Below are positions 17,193-25,752 of a DNA stretch of 33,685 nt, one piece after another. How positions within the stretch are numbered: the stretch's first letter is position 1; the number at the start of each line of letters is the position of its first letter. The position numbers and the translations under genes were made by a program. Below the pieces are notes generated by a model that saw nothing but the letters and a program-made list of their open reading frames with translations, had not been told where the DNA came from and ran no database searches. The stretch comes from Azoarcus sp. (GTDB taxonomy: Bacteria > Pseudomonadota > Gammaproteobacteria > Burkholderiales > Rhodocyclaceae): contig JACESY010000012.1 of assembly GCA_013911595.1 (NCBI GenBank), forward strand, positions 1 to 33,685, read 5' to 3'.

Positions 17193-18247
17193 AGTCCATT
17201 CACATCGCCAAGTGCCGAATCGCATCTGACTGCCCGCCTTACATCGTCGCGGAGCTTTCCGCCAACCATAACGGCAAGCTCGAAACCGCCCTGCGCATCA
17301 TCGAAGCGGCTGCCAAGGCGGGTGCGGATGCGGTCAAGCTGCAGACCTATAAACCAGACACCATCACGCTGGACTGCGACAGCGATGAGTTCCGCATCCA
17401 CGGCGGACTTTGGGATGGACGAACGCTTTACGAGCTCTATCAGGAAGCGCACATGCCGTGGGACTGGCACAAGCCGCTCTTCGAGCATGCCCGCAAGATC
17501 GGTATCACCATATTCAGCTCGCCCTTCGACCGCACCGCCGTCGATCTGCTCGAAGACCTCGATGCCCCGGCCTACAAGATCGCCTCCTTCGAAGCCATCG
17601 ATCTTCCACTGATCAAGTACGTTGCCGCTACAGGCAAGCCGATGATCATATCAACCGGAATGGCCGACGCGGATGAAATCCAGGAAGCCATCGACGCCGC
17701 ACGCTCCGGCGGCTGCCGAGAGGTTGCGATACTGCATTGTGTGAGCGGCTATCCGGCCCCCGCAGAGGACTACAATCTGCGCACCATCCCGGACATGATC
17801 GAGCGTTTCGGCCTGGTGACCGGCCTGTCTGATCATACGCTGGACAACACCACTGCCATCGCAAGCGTCGCGCTCGGCGCTTCGATCATCGAGAAGCATT
17901 TCACGCTCAGTCGCGACGGTGGCGGACCGGACGACAGCTTTTCGCTCGAACCACCGGAACTGGCAGCACTGTGCCGCGACGCGAGAACGGCCTGGGGTGC
18001 CCTCGGGAATGTGGACTACGGTCGCAAGTCCAGTGAACAAGGGAATTTGAAGTTTCGCAGGTCCCTGTACATCACTCAGGACCTGAAGGAAGGCGACATC
18101 CTCACCGAAGCCAACCTCCGCAGTGTCAGACCCGGATTCGGGCTGGCGCCGAAGCATCTTGAGGAGCTTCTGGGGCGCCGAGTCATCAGAAACATCCCGG
18201 CCGGCACACCGATGAAGTGGGACCTGATCGACAAGGAACAGGGCTGA
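17189..18247 (+). CDS. pseI: Pseudaminic acid synthase
   Basis: A 352-residue NeuB-family enzyme that condenses 2,4-diacetamido-2,4,6-trideoxy-L-altrose with phosphoenolpyruvate to give pseudaminic acid. The TIM-barrel part has VAELSANHNGKLETAL, GADAVKLQTYKPDTITLD, KIASFEAIDLPLI and GLSDHTLDN. A C-terminal antifreeze-like SAF domain begins near FRRSLYITQDLKEGD (about residue 290). ELSANHNG is typical of PseI, as opposed to the NeuB/LegI versions. The start overlaps the pseH stop. It completes the six-enzyme pathway pseB-C-F-G-H-I. Confidence 0.95.
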   Translation: MKSIHIAKCRIASDCPPYIVAELSANHNGKLETALRIIEAAAKAGADAVKLQTYKPDTITLDCDSDEFRIHGGLWDGRTLYELYQEAHMPWDWHKPLFEHARKIGITIFSSPFDRTAVDLLEDLDAPAYKIASFEAIDLPLIKYVAATGKPMIISTGMADADEIQEAIDAARSGGCREVAILHCVSGYPAPAEDYNLRTIPDMIERFGLVTGLSDHTLDNTTAIASVALGASIIEKHFTLSRDGGGPDDSFSLEPPELAALCRDARTAWGALGNVDYGRKSSEQGNLKFRRSLYITQDLKEGDILTEANLRSVRPGFGLAPKHLEELLGRRVIRNIPAGTPMKWDLIDKEQG

Positions 18248-18250
18248 TCC

Positions 18251-19237
18251 ATGCGCCCACGGAGGCTCTTCATTTGCGGAACGCCGCTGCAGGCACTGAT
18301 GATCGAAAGAATCATCGAGGTTGAATCACTACCCAAGGAAGAGTGCGTTCTTTTTTTTTATACCTATTCAAAGAACTCGAAGTACCACCACGCATACGAG
18401 CGCATAAGCCCTCTATTTGAGGAAACCCATCAGTATTTCTGCGACAACAGGTTTCCAGGATATGCTCGCGATGCGCGCAGGCTATTCCTGCGACTTGATT
18501 ATCAGGCGGTTTATCTTGCCTCGGCCACGAGCAGTTTCGTGCTACTTGCTTTGAGTTGCTCCCGGAACCCGGAAATTGTTACCTTCGATGACGGCACGGC
18601 CAATATCTCCCCGAACAGCCTTTATGCATCCCGCTACGGTCTGAGCTTCAAGAAGGCGCTTGCACTTGCGCTGTTCGGCAACAGATACCATCTGCAAAGG
18701 ATTCGCAAAGAGTCCCGCAGGCATTACACGCTGCATCCAGACTCCAGGAACAACATCTCCGACAGACTGATCCCGATTTCCGTAGTCAACTCGTTGCGAG
18801 AACCAGCGTCGGATTCTTCTTGCTCCTTGATTCTCGGGACGGTCTTCAGGGACGCCTTCCCGTCCAGGAGCGCAGGTGAGTTGCATGACCGGATCGGCGC
18901 GTTCGCATCTCGACTGGAAGGGGACGTTCTCTACCTGCCGCACCCTCGCTCACGCGAAGCTCCACTTGAAGGCATCCACACCATCGACACGCAAAACGTC
19001 GCCGAAGAGGTAGCAGTCGACCTTTGCGACCGTTACAGACGCCTGGATCTTTATGGATTCTGCAGCTCCGCTCAGATCAACCTCGGATCCAGCGAACGGA
19101 TCAGAAACTTCTTGATCGTCGCAGACGGCCACCTCACCAGTCTGCAAACCATGACAGACACTATGAGCCGCGCTGGTATCCAGCCTTATGGGATCGTTGA
19201 TCTGGATCACCTCAACTCTGACAAGGGAGCCCCGTAA
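18251..19237 (+). CDS. Probable GT52-family sialyl/pseudaminyl-transferase
   Basis: A 328-residue protein beginning MRPRRLFICGTPLQAL and containing IVTFDDGTANIS near residue 112. This is like the GTPLQ and E/D-D-G-T-N segments of glycosyltransferase family 52 (Lst-type sialyltransferases, PF07922). Placed 3 bp after pseI, it is the natural candidate to transfer pseudaminic acid from CMP-Pse, which is an inference. Its codon use is more AT-rich than the pse genes. Codons 34-37 contain a run of nine T (18351-18359), a possible slippage site that would switch the protein off after about 36 residues. Confidence 0.6.
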   Translation: MRPRRLFICGTPLQALMIERIIEVESLPKEECVLFFYTYSKNSKYHHAYERISPLFEETHQYFCDNRFPGYARDARRLFLRLDYQAVYLASATSSFVLLALSCSRNPEIVTFDDGTANISPNSLYASRYGLSFKKALALALFGNRYHLQRIRKESRRHYTLHPDSRNNISDRLIPISVVNSLREPASDSSCSLILGTVFRDAFPSRSAGELHDRIGAFASRLEGDVLYLPHPRSREAPLEGIHTIDTQNVAEEVAVDLCDRYRRLDLYGFCSSAQINLGSSERIRNFLIVADGHLTSLQTMTDTMSRAGIQPYGIVDLDHLNSDKGAP

Positions 19238-19239
19238 TC

Positions 19240-19635
19240 GTGAAGGGCGTAGTTGTAGTCACCTTCGGAACATTCGACGTCTTCCACGTCGGCCATCTGA
19301 GCCTGCTTGAGCGAGCACGAGCACTCGGCGATCAACTTGTCGTCGGCGTATCCACCGACGCATTGAACGTCTCCAAAAAAAGTCGCGCACCTGTATTTCC
19401 TCAGGATGAGCGGCTTCGCATCCTTCAGTCACTGAGGTGTGTGGATCGGGTTTTCCTTGAGGAGTCGCTGGAGCGCAAACGCAAATATCTGCTGGACTTC
19501 AAGGCCGACATACTCGTTATGGGGGATGACTGGCGCGGACGTTTCGACCAGTTCTCGGATATCTGCCAAGTGATCTACCTGGAGCGTACGCCTGCCGTCT
19601 CCACCACGGCCGTTATCGAGAAGATTCGCCTTTGA
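19240..19635 (+). CDS. Glycerol-3-phosphate cytidylyltransferase-like protein (TagD-like)
   Basis: A 131-residue nucleotidyltransferase with VTFGTFDVFHVGHLSLL (HxGH motif, residues about 16-19) and a C-terminal STTAVIEKIR like the IST.II motif of TagD. TagD makes CDP-glycerol from CTP and sn-glycerol 3-phosphate. The start is a GTG with GGGAG upstream, 2 bp after the GT52 gene. The next gene, converging on it with a 23-bp 3' overlap, encodes a CDP-glycerol glycerophosphotransferase, which supports the substrate. Other small cytidylyltransferases (e.g. ethanolamine-phosphate type) cannot be excluded on sequence alone. An A7 run is present at 19375-19381. Confidence 0.82.
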   Translation: MKGVVVVTFGTFDVFHVGHLSLLERARALGDQLVVGVSTDALNVSKKSRAPVFPQDERLRILQSLRCVDRVFLEESLERKRKYLLDFKADILVMGDDWRGRFDQFSDICQVIYLERTPAVSTTAVIEKIRL

Positions 19636-20791
19636 CAAGGTGAGAAATCAGCCGGCCTACGCATCGCTCCGCTGAACGACCATCGGCAAAATCACCGTAG
19701 ACTTGCCGGCGCACCTGCTGGTGCTTTGGCATGTATTCCTGTCGGTAGGTGCGCGGATCTGCAAGGATCTGATCAAGGATCGTGGTCAAGTCATTGAGCG
19801 ACTTCACGACCGGTCCATAGCGATACTCGGGACCCAGAGAGAACCCCTTCCGGAATGGCGCTGGCACGTCAAGGAAGACGGCTGGGCGATCGAGCAGGAG
19901 GAAATCGAAAGCGATAGAAGACCAGTCGCAGATCAGCACGTCACTGACCTGAAGCACGGCTTCAGTGTGCGGATAGCCCGCAAATGGCACCGCCAGAACA
20001 CGCGGGTGGTTGGTGCCAACTGACTTTCCACTGTTCAAGTGAGCGCGCACCAGAACGATTGCCTGATGACGCTCAGCGACGCCAGACAGTTCGCTCAGGA
20101 AATCCGCCTCGGCGCAGCCGAAGGGGAAAAGGCTTCGACCTGATGCGTCCTGAGCCCAAGTCGGTGCGAAAAGGATTAGCCGCCCCTCCTGAGGCGCCCC
20201 GATGTCGCGCCGTATCGTCCCGACGTCGCCCGACTCATCTACCAGACAGTCCGTGCGAGCGTAACCGGTAACCGCAACTCGATGGGAGTCAAAGCCAAAG
20301 CGCTCCACATAGAGTTGAGCAAGTAGAGGGGACGTTACCCACACCTCACGGTAACGGCGCTGCACGACAAAGTCGTCCGCGTCAAAGCCCTTGAAGGGGA
20401 CTCCGTGCCAGACATCGAAGAAAGCAATGCTGGAAAGCCTGACAAGTGGCTGCATTGAGTGGAGCCCGTGAGAACTGACTACGGCGCGCGCGCGGGCAAG
20501 CACGGCTGCACATCCCACTCCGACAGCCCAGACTGAATCGAAACCAGCCTTCTTCAACTCACGATGATAGTTACGGTCCATCGTCAGAAAGACCGGACGA
20601 ATACACTCTCCATGCCTCGATCGCAGACGTTCGTAGATGGGAAGAAGATTCCCCGTCAACTTATGCCCATAAAACACAACCAATTGTCGCTCCCCACGCG
20701 CGAATGGGCGCAGCAGGAGCGATAGCGCGACATTCACTGCAAAAGCCAGCAGGCACATCCAGTGAAGGGGATCTGATTTGTCTATTTTCAA
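19613..20791 (-). CDS. CDP-glycerol glycerophosphotransferase family protein (TagB/TagF-like)
   Basis: A 392-residue protein expected to transfer glycerol phosphate from CDP-glycerol to a glycan. It has one N-terminal hydrophobic helix (CLLAFAVNVALSLLL, about residues 13-27), then DVWHGVPFKG (the WHG motif), LFAPTW and CDWSSIAFDFLLLDRP, the nucleotide-binding signature of the family. It is shorter than the two-domain TagF polymerases, closer to TagB primases. The listed start is a TTG; the ATG at 20758 (MCLLAF) is an alternative. It converges on the tagD-like gene and is the last gene of the minus-strand glycosylation run, 91 bp after the methyltransferase. Confidence 0.87.
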   Translation of the reverse strand: MKIDKSDPLHWMCLLAFAVNVALSLLLRPFARGERQLVVFYGHKLTGNLLPIYERLRSRHGECIRPVFLTMDRNYHRELKKAGFDSVWAVGVGCAAVLARARAVVSSHGLHSMQPLVRLSSIAFFDVWHGVPFKGFDADDFVVQRRYREVWVTSPLLAQLYVERFGFDSHRVAVTGYARTDCLVDESGDVGTIRRDIGAPQEGRLILFAPTWAQDASGRSLFPFGCAEADFLSELSGVAERHQAIVLVRAHLNSGKSVGTNHPRVLAVPFAGYPHTEAVLQVSDVLICDWSSIAFDFLLLDRPAVFLDVPAPFRKGFSLGPEYRYGPVVKSLNDLTTILDQILADPRTYRQEYMPKHQQVRRQVYGDFADGRSAERCVGRLISHLVKGESSR

Positions 20792-20882
20792 GGATCGACC
20801 TGTTGAATCACCAAGGATCTTCGTACGGGGCTCTCATCATTCTGGAGGCTCGGATGGACAGCCACGCGGCACAACAGCATGT

Positions 20883-21620
20883 TCAATAACGTGAATGTTG
20901 AATTGTGTAGATCAATGTCGGACTTGCCCGCCGCAACATCATCAACAACCAGTCGGGAAACCACGTGACGCATCGTCGCAAACCGACTGCACCTTCGATT
21001 AACAATGTCTGCCGAACTGATTCCAGATGAAGATGATGGAATGCAAACCCTGCCTCCGACAGCAGTCGCTCCAACTGAGGTACGGTCAAGGGCTCGCAGT
21101 CATAGAACTCCCCCACACCCCTGAATCGTAGGTAGGGAGTGCGAAGTGGACGCGGGAGCCAGCTCAAGAAGGCAAGACGATAATGAGGCTCGACGAGCAT
21201 CCAGCGATTGGGTACGGCCAGATAGCCAACCCCCTCCGGATGCATCACACGACGGACCTCCTTCAGGTGTTCAAGTTGGTCGCGGGCCGGACCTACGTGC
21301 TCGATGACATGGTTGGTTATGACCACATCGAAACACTTGTCCGGAAAAGGCAATGCAACGCTCTCCACCTGGAGAAACCGATAGCCGTCAGATATCTGGC
21401 GCTGGTCGACTACGTCTATCGACGTAACTTCAAAGTCAAGCGTCGGATGGGCAGCAAAGTAGTGCGCCACTCCTCCGCTGCCGGTTCCGATATCGAGCAT
21501 TCTGACTGGCCCTGCACGATCGGCCAGGCCCAGGAGACGCTCTATCTTCAGCCCCTTGGCCTTGCGCGACGCAAGATTCCTGCTCGCGTGGGGCTTTCGC
21601 TCCACAGTTGCTCCGGTCAT
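20883..21620 (-). CDS. Class I SAM-dependent methyltransferase
   Basis: A 245-residue cytoplasmic methyltransferase (methyltransf_11 type). Motif I is VRMLDIGTGSGGVA (about residues 39-52), followed by VTSIDVVD, VALPFPDKCFDVV and ITNHVIEHV. The substrate is not visible. It overlaps the upstream glycosyltransferase gene by ATGA, so it likely methylates a sugar or lipid intermediate of the same pathway. A YxxR-like C-terminal region (LRTPYLRFRGVGEFY) separates it from ubiquinone methyltransferases. Confidence 0.85.
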   Translation of the reverse strand: MTGATVERKPHASRNLASRKAKGLKIERLLGLADRAGPVRMLDIGTGSGGVAHYFAAHPTLDFEVTSIDVVDQRQISDGYRFLQVESVALPFPDKCFDVVITNHVIEHVGPARDQLEHLKEVRRVMHPEGVGYLAVPNRWMLVEPHYRLAFLSWLPRPLRTPYLRFRGVGEFYDCEPLTVPQLERLLSEAGFAFHHLHLESVRQTLLIEGAVGLRRCVTWFPDWLLMMLRRASPTLIYTIQHSRY

Positions 21621-22858
21621 TGCTCGTCCTCGGCGGACTTTGGTGGAGAAGCATTGGTCGCACAGCGCTTCAACAACTCCGCGTATGAGTCAGCGGTCGC
21701 GCTCCAGTCCGCCCGGCGGATCACGTCGGCGCGAATACCGGAAGACAGGGACTGCATCTTTGGCAGCTCATCCAGACTGGCCACGATGCTGCGAGCGAGA
21801 TTCTTCGTGTCACTTGGGCGTACCGTTACGAGTTCGGCCGCATCACCCAGCAAATCGCGCACACCCCGAACGTCTCCGATCAGTATCGGGCATGCACAAC
21901 CTATCGCTTCCATGAGTGCGACGGGCAACCCCTCCTGATCACCCGTCTGATCGCGCACGAACGGCGCCACGAAAAGCCCCGCACGCCGGTAAAGCTGTGG
22001 CAACTCGTGTTGCGGCGTTGCCCCCATGAATTCAACATGAGCTGCGAGACCGAGCCGTTCCACTTGCGCTTTCAGCGCGCACTCCTCGGGGCCAAATCCC
22101 GCAACCAGCAACCTGACTCCGGGACGTCTCGACAAGACTTCCGGCAAGGCATCGAGAAGATGACTTAGGCCCTTTTTCGGAACCAGACGCCCCACGAAAA
22201 GCAGCATTTCGGCGTCACGCTGAACACTCTCGTCGGGAACAAAGCGGCCAACCAGATCGACTCCCATCGACATCACGGATATTCGTGGCGCCTGTAAGCC
22301 GATACGCCGCGCCTCCTGAAGCATTGCATCGCTCATGACAGTCATTTCAAAACTATCGGCGGCCACACGGCGCTTGATTGCAGTCGGGACGGCCCCGCGA
22401 AAACCAAACAGGTCTCCACCATGTGACGTGACGACATACGGCAGCCGATGAAGGCGCTTGAGCAACCACGCCACCACTCCCTGCGGAATCAACCAATGGG
22501 CATGAATGACGTCGAACTCACGGGAGCGCAGCAGTCGCCAGGCCCAAATGAACTGAAAAAAAACAAACCCCGGCACCAGCAACCATTTCCGAGGCGAATT
22601 GCGCAGATTGGCTGCGATTCCCCCGTCATTGACCAACGTCTGCCAGCGTTTTGGGGCGTATCTGAATCGGACAACGCTCACCCCATCCATCAACCCATTG
22701 GGATTCGCACCCAATGCATCCGGCACCAACGCGGTTACGGAACAAGTGGCAGCGAGACGGCGGCAGAGCTCGTGAACAAATGCTGGCTCGGGGTCATCAT
22801 CCCAACGCGGATAGGTCGACGCCAGAACGAGAACACGTGGTTTGCCCTGCTCGCTCAT
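21617..22858 (-). CDS. Glycosyltransferase family 4
   Basis: A 413-residue GT-B retaining glycosyltransferase. The ORF track extends 47 codons upstream into the GT2 gene; the start is set at MSEQGKPRVLVLAS (ATG 22858), which overlaps the GT2 stop by 4 bp. It shows an N-terminal acceptor domain (STYPRWDDDPEPAFVHEL), SHGGDLFGFRGAVP, LLFVGRLVPKKGLSHLL and the E-x7-E motif in EGLPVALMEAIGC. The sugar donor is unknown. The coding strand contains a T8 run (22556-22563, codons for VFF around residue 100) that could slip. Confidence 0.9.
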   Translation of the reverse strand: MSEQGKPRVLVLASTYPRWDDDPEPAFVHELCRRLAATCSVTALVPDALGANPNGLMDGVSVVRFRYAPKRWQTLVNDGGIAANLRNSPRKWLLVPGFVFFQFIWAWRLLRSREFDVIHAHWLIPQGVVAWLLKRLHRLPYVVTSHGGDLFGFRGAVPTAIKRRVAADSFEMTVMSDAMLQEARRIGLQAPRISVMSMGVDLVGRFVPDESVQRDAEMLLFVGRLVPKKGLSHLLDALPEVLSRRPGVRLLVAGFGPEECALKAQVERLGLAAHVEFMGATPQHELPQLYRRAGLFVAPFVRDQTGDQEGLPVALMEAIGCACPILIGDVRGVRDLLGDAAELVTVRPSDTKNLARSIVASLDELPKMQSLSSGIRADVIRRADWSATADSYAELLKRCATNASPPKSAEDEQ

Positions 22859-23742
22859 TCCCGACTCGAATCCTTGTACATGAGCGCGGTAATCTGCTCC
22901 GATACCAGCCCCATCATGAAGACGATAATACTGGTGGTGAACATCAGCGCGCTCATGTTGGTAAAGCGGTTCTGCGTGACCAGGGTGTATCCGTACCAAG
23001 CCGCTCCAAACAGAAAGAACGCCATCGCCAACGGAGCAAAGAGCTTCAGCGGGGAATAAAGTGTGCCGACCTTGAAGATGATCAGCAGGAAGCGGATGCC
23101 GTCCTTGACGATGCGCAGATGACTCTTGCCGATACGTTTGGCGGCCTGAATGGGTTCGTAGGCAACCGAATAGCCGGCACGGAAGAAGGCCATCGTGATG
23201 GTCGTCGGGTAGGAAAAGCCGTTGGGCAGCAGGTAGAGGAACTCGCGGAACTTGTCCGCGCGTACGGCGCGGAAACCCGAGGTGAGGTCCTCGATGCGCT
23301 GGTTGGTCATGTAGCTGGCCAGCCGGTTGTAGAAGCGGTTCGCGATACCGCGCCCCACGCTGGCCTGCGAGGCCTCGTCACGCGCGCCGACGACCATGTC
23401 GTGCCCCTCGTCAAGACGTGCCAGAAGGCGCGAGATGTCGGCCGGGTCGTGCTGGCCGTCGCCGTCCATGAAGACGATGATCTCGCCCTGCGCCTTGCGG
23501 GCGCCGGCCTTGATGGCAGCACCGTTTCCCATTCCGCGCTGGTGGCTGACGACGGTAGCCCCTGCCTCCCTGGCAACCGTGGCGGTGTCGTCCGTTGATC
23601 CGTCATCGACGACGAGGATCTCGACTTCGGGCAGGATCTGCCGCAGACGCTGGACCACGTCCCCGATGGCGCCCGCTTCATTGCGGGCGGGGATGACTAC
23701 CGACACGGATATTTCTGCAGACATCCGCTCAGTTCTGCTCAT
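22855..23742 (-). CDS. Glycosyltransferase family 2, polyprenyl-phosphate type (DPM1/GtrB-like)
   Basis: A 295-residue GT2 enzyme. The catalytic part has VVIPARNEAGAIGDVV, LVVDDGSTDDT and FMDGDGQHDP (the D-x-D region), and continues to KRIGKSHLRIVKDG. Two membrane helices close the protein (PLAMAFFLFGAAWYGYTL and FTTSIIVFMMGLVSEQIT). This layout is that of dolichyl/undecaprenyl-phosphate sugar synthases, which charge a polyprenyl phosphate with one sugar for use by GT-C enzymes on the outer face of the membrane. The GT-C gene immediately upstream fits that role. Two starts six codons apart are possible (23742, 23724). Confidence 0.9.
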   Translation of the reverse strand: MSRTERMSAEISVSVVIPARNEAGAIGDVVQRLRQILPEVEILVVDDGSTDDTATVAREAGATVVSHQRGMGNGAAIKAGARKAQGEIIVFMDGDGQHDPADISRLLARLDEGHDMVVGARDEASQASVGRGIANRFYNRLASYMTNQRIEDLTSGFRAVRADKFREFLYLLPNGFSYPTTITMAFFRAGYSVAYEPIQAAKRIGKSHLRIVKDGIRFLLIIFKVGTLYSPLKLFAPLAMAFFLFGAAWYGYTLVTQNRFTNMSALMFTTSIIVFMMGLVSEQITALMYKDSSRE

Positions 23743-25678
23743 TGTCGGCCTCGCTTCTGGCCTGCTCGATTTCCTGCTCGAGGTCGTCGAGCACTCTCGC
23801 CGTAAGTGCGCCAGAGGTCAGCCCTACCAACGGCCGACGGCGCGCGACCGCGGCGAGGGCATCGTCGAAGCGGCCCTCGCGGATGGACGAATAGACTTGA
23901 TACTGCAGTACGGGAACCGCCGCCACATATACATTCTCGGCCCGATCCAGCAATGCATCGCGTCGCTGCAGATCACCGCCGTCTTCTTCCAGTGCCGCAG
24001 CCAGAAACAGCAGACGGGCACGAATGTGCTCGATGCGGAAGAGAACACTCTCATCCAGTTGTTCTACAAGCGAGAGCAGGGACTCCCGCGACACGCCATC
24101 GCAACGATCACTGTTGATCAGCTCGCGAAGCCGGAAGGCCACAATAGCGGTCATACGCGGCTGTCGCGCATTGCGGACGTTTTCTAAGGCCGCTTCCATG
24201 CGTTCTTCCTGCTCCGACGCAGGATAGATCAGGCAACTGTAAAGTAACGCCTGCAGGCGAATACCCATGCACTGGGGGCAGCTTTCCAGGGTTCGATCGA
24301 AAATCTGTATGGCTCGCTCGTAACGCCCCATTTGGATGAACTCGAAGTTCAGGTCGGCGATCTGCTCCGGCGTGGCGTCGATGGCGCGTAGCGCCAAATG
24401 GATCGAGGCGCGACTCGACCCCGGGTTTTCATGTGCCCACATTTCGGCGGAACGGTCCGGATCGCCCCAGAAGGTGGTCAGTGCCAGCAGGACTGCAAGC
24501 TGGATGGCGACATAGGCGCCAAACAGCATCGGCCCGATCCGTTTGAGGGCACCTTGAACGGAAGCCGCGCCAACCGCCAATGCGAGACAGGCCCCATAAA
24601 GAGGCAGATAGTTGCGATGCTCGAAATAAATTTCGAGCATCACGATGGTGGATTCGAGCAGATGCCCGATCAGGAACCACATCACTGCAAACAGCGGCCA
24701 AACGACTGCCTTTGTCCGCTTCAGCCACACGCACAGTGCGATGACCGCTGCCCACCCCAGAAAGCCGAGCAGGGCCGGCCACCCTGTGTAGTCCACACTT
24801 CGATGGTCGTGAAACGGGCTATACAGCGACGGAAGCGGCAGAAAAGCCGCCCGCACGTACTCCCACAACACCACCATTTGCGTCTGTAATCGCTCATACC
24901 CGGACCAGCCGCGCCGCTCGGACACCGTGAACCAGTCACGATTGAATGGCGACAGATACGCGAGAATGACAATCAGCGCACTCCACAGCAACAGAGTTTG
25001 CAGGAAGGCCAGGCGGCGGTCCGTCAGCGTCCTCGGCGCCAGTAGGGTGTGGATCACCAGCGCGAACAGCGGCGTGAGAGCGCCATTCTCCTTGGTGTAC
25101 ATCGCCAGCAGGGTGCCGGCGCCCAATGCGCCAAACTGCAGCACGAAACCCAGGAGCGGGCGGGCGGCCTGCAGCCGGTAGGCCGCGACGAAGCCGATCA
25201 GCCCCAGGAGCGAGAAGAATGCCGCCAGGCTGGTCATGCGCTGGATGATGATCAGGCTGGTGGAGGCCAACAGCGGCATCGCCCCCCACAGAAAAGCCGC
25301 GCCAAAGGCGATCCAGAAACGTCTCGCTGGTCCGCCAAAGCCCGCCAACCCAAGACACAGATAGCCCAGCACCCCGACAAGGGCTACGTTGGCAACATGA
25401 ATGCCGACGTTTACGACAAGGATTTCGGGCCCGTTGGCGGGCCAGCCGGACGCATGCGGCAGGAAAGTCGCGAGTGCAACAGGCCGCCCCAGCGGCCCGG
25501 CCTTTCCGCCGAAAACGAACTGCTTTTGCGCTTCCGGCGTGATGACGCGGTTCAAGCCCTCGAGATTGCCGAAGTCATCGTAGAACTGCGCGCCGGTCAG
25601 GGCCGGCGCATACACCCACCACAGCAACACGAGTGCCGCGCAGGCGACGAGGAACCGGACCATTCTGGATTCAAGCAT
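23729..25678 (-). CDS. GT-C fold membrane glycosyltransferase with TPR-like tail (TMTC/TfpW-like)
   Basis: A 649-residue polytopic protein. About ten membrane helices span residues 8-415, and a soluble helical tail of about 230 residues follows, probably TPR-like and periplasmic. A diacidic motif in the first periplasmic loop (AQFYDDFGNL, about residues 30-39) and EIYFEHRNYLPLY (about residue 350) are typical of TMTC-like and related bacterial GT-C proteins, which use polyprenyl-phosphate sugars to O-glycosylate proteins. The gene lies 75 bp downstream of pilA and directly before the GT2 gene, a position like tfpO/tfpW next to pilA in Pseudomonas, so pilin is the obvious candidate acceptor. 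The acceptor and sugar are inferred. Confidence 0.75.
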   Translation of the reverse strand: MLESRMVRFLVACAALVLLWWVYAPALTGAQFYDDFGNLEGLNRVITPEAQKQFVFGGKAGPLGRPVALATFLPHASGWPANGPEILVVNVGIHVANVALVGVLGYLCLGLAGFGGPARRFWIAFGAAFLWGAMPLLASTSLIIIQRMTSLAAFFSLLGLIGFVAAYRLQAARPLLGFVLQFGALGAGTLLAMYTKENGALTPLFALVIHTLLAPRTLTDRRLAFLQTLLLWSALIVILAYLSPFNRDWFTVSERRGWSGYERLQTQMVVLWEYVRAAFLPLPSLYSPFHDHRSVDYTGWPALLGFLGWAAVIALCVWLKRTKAVVWPLFAVMWFLIGHLLESTIVMLEIYFEHRNYLPLYGACLALAVGAASVQGALKRIGPMLFGAYVAIQLAVLLALTTFWGDPDRSAEMWAHENPGSSRASIHLALRAIDATPEQIADLNFEFIQMGRYERAIQIFDRTLESCPQCMGIRLQALLYSCLIYPASEQEERMEAALENVRNARQPRMTAIVAFRLRELINSDRCDGVSRESLLSLVEQLDESVLFRIEHIRARLLFLAAALEEDGGDLQRRDALLDRAENVYVAAVPVLQYQVYSSIREGRFDDALAAVARRRPLVGLTSGALTARVLDDLEQEIEQARSEADNEQN

Positions 25679-25701
25679 GCGTCACGTCATTGGAGGGGAA
25701 C

Positions 25702-25735
25702 AAAAAAACAATGCCCCGCAGGGCGGGGCATTGTT
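25702..25735 (-). terminator. Rho-independent terminator of pilA
   Basis: On the minus strand AACAATGCCCC and GGGGCATTGTT form an 11-bp stem (13 bp with the inner GC pairs), followed by a run of T. It lies 18 bp after the pilA stop and 24 bp before the GT-C gene, so the downstream glycosylation genes are probably expressed by partial read-through or another promoter. Confidence 0.92.
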
Positions 25736-25752
25736 TGACCTAGGCCAGTCGC

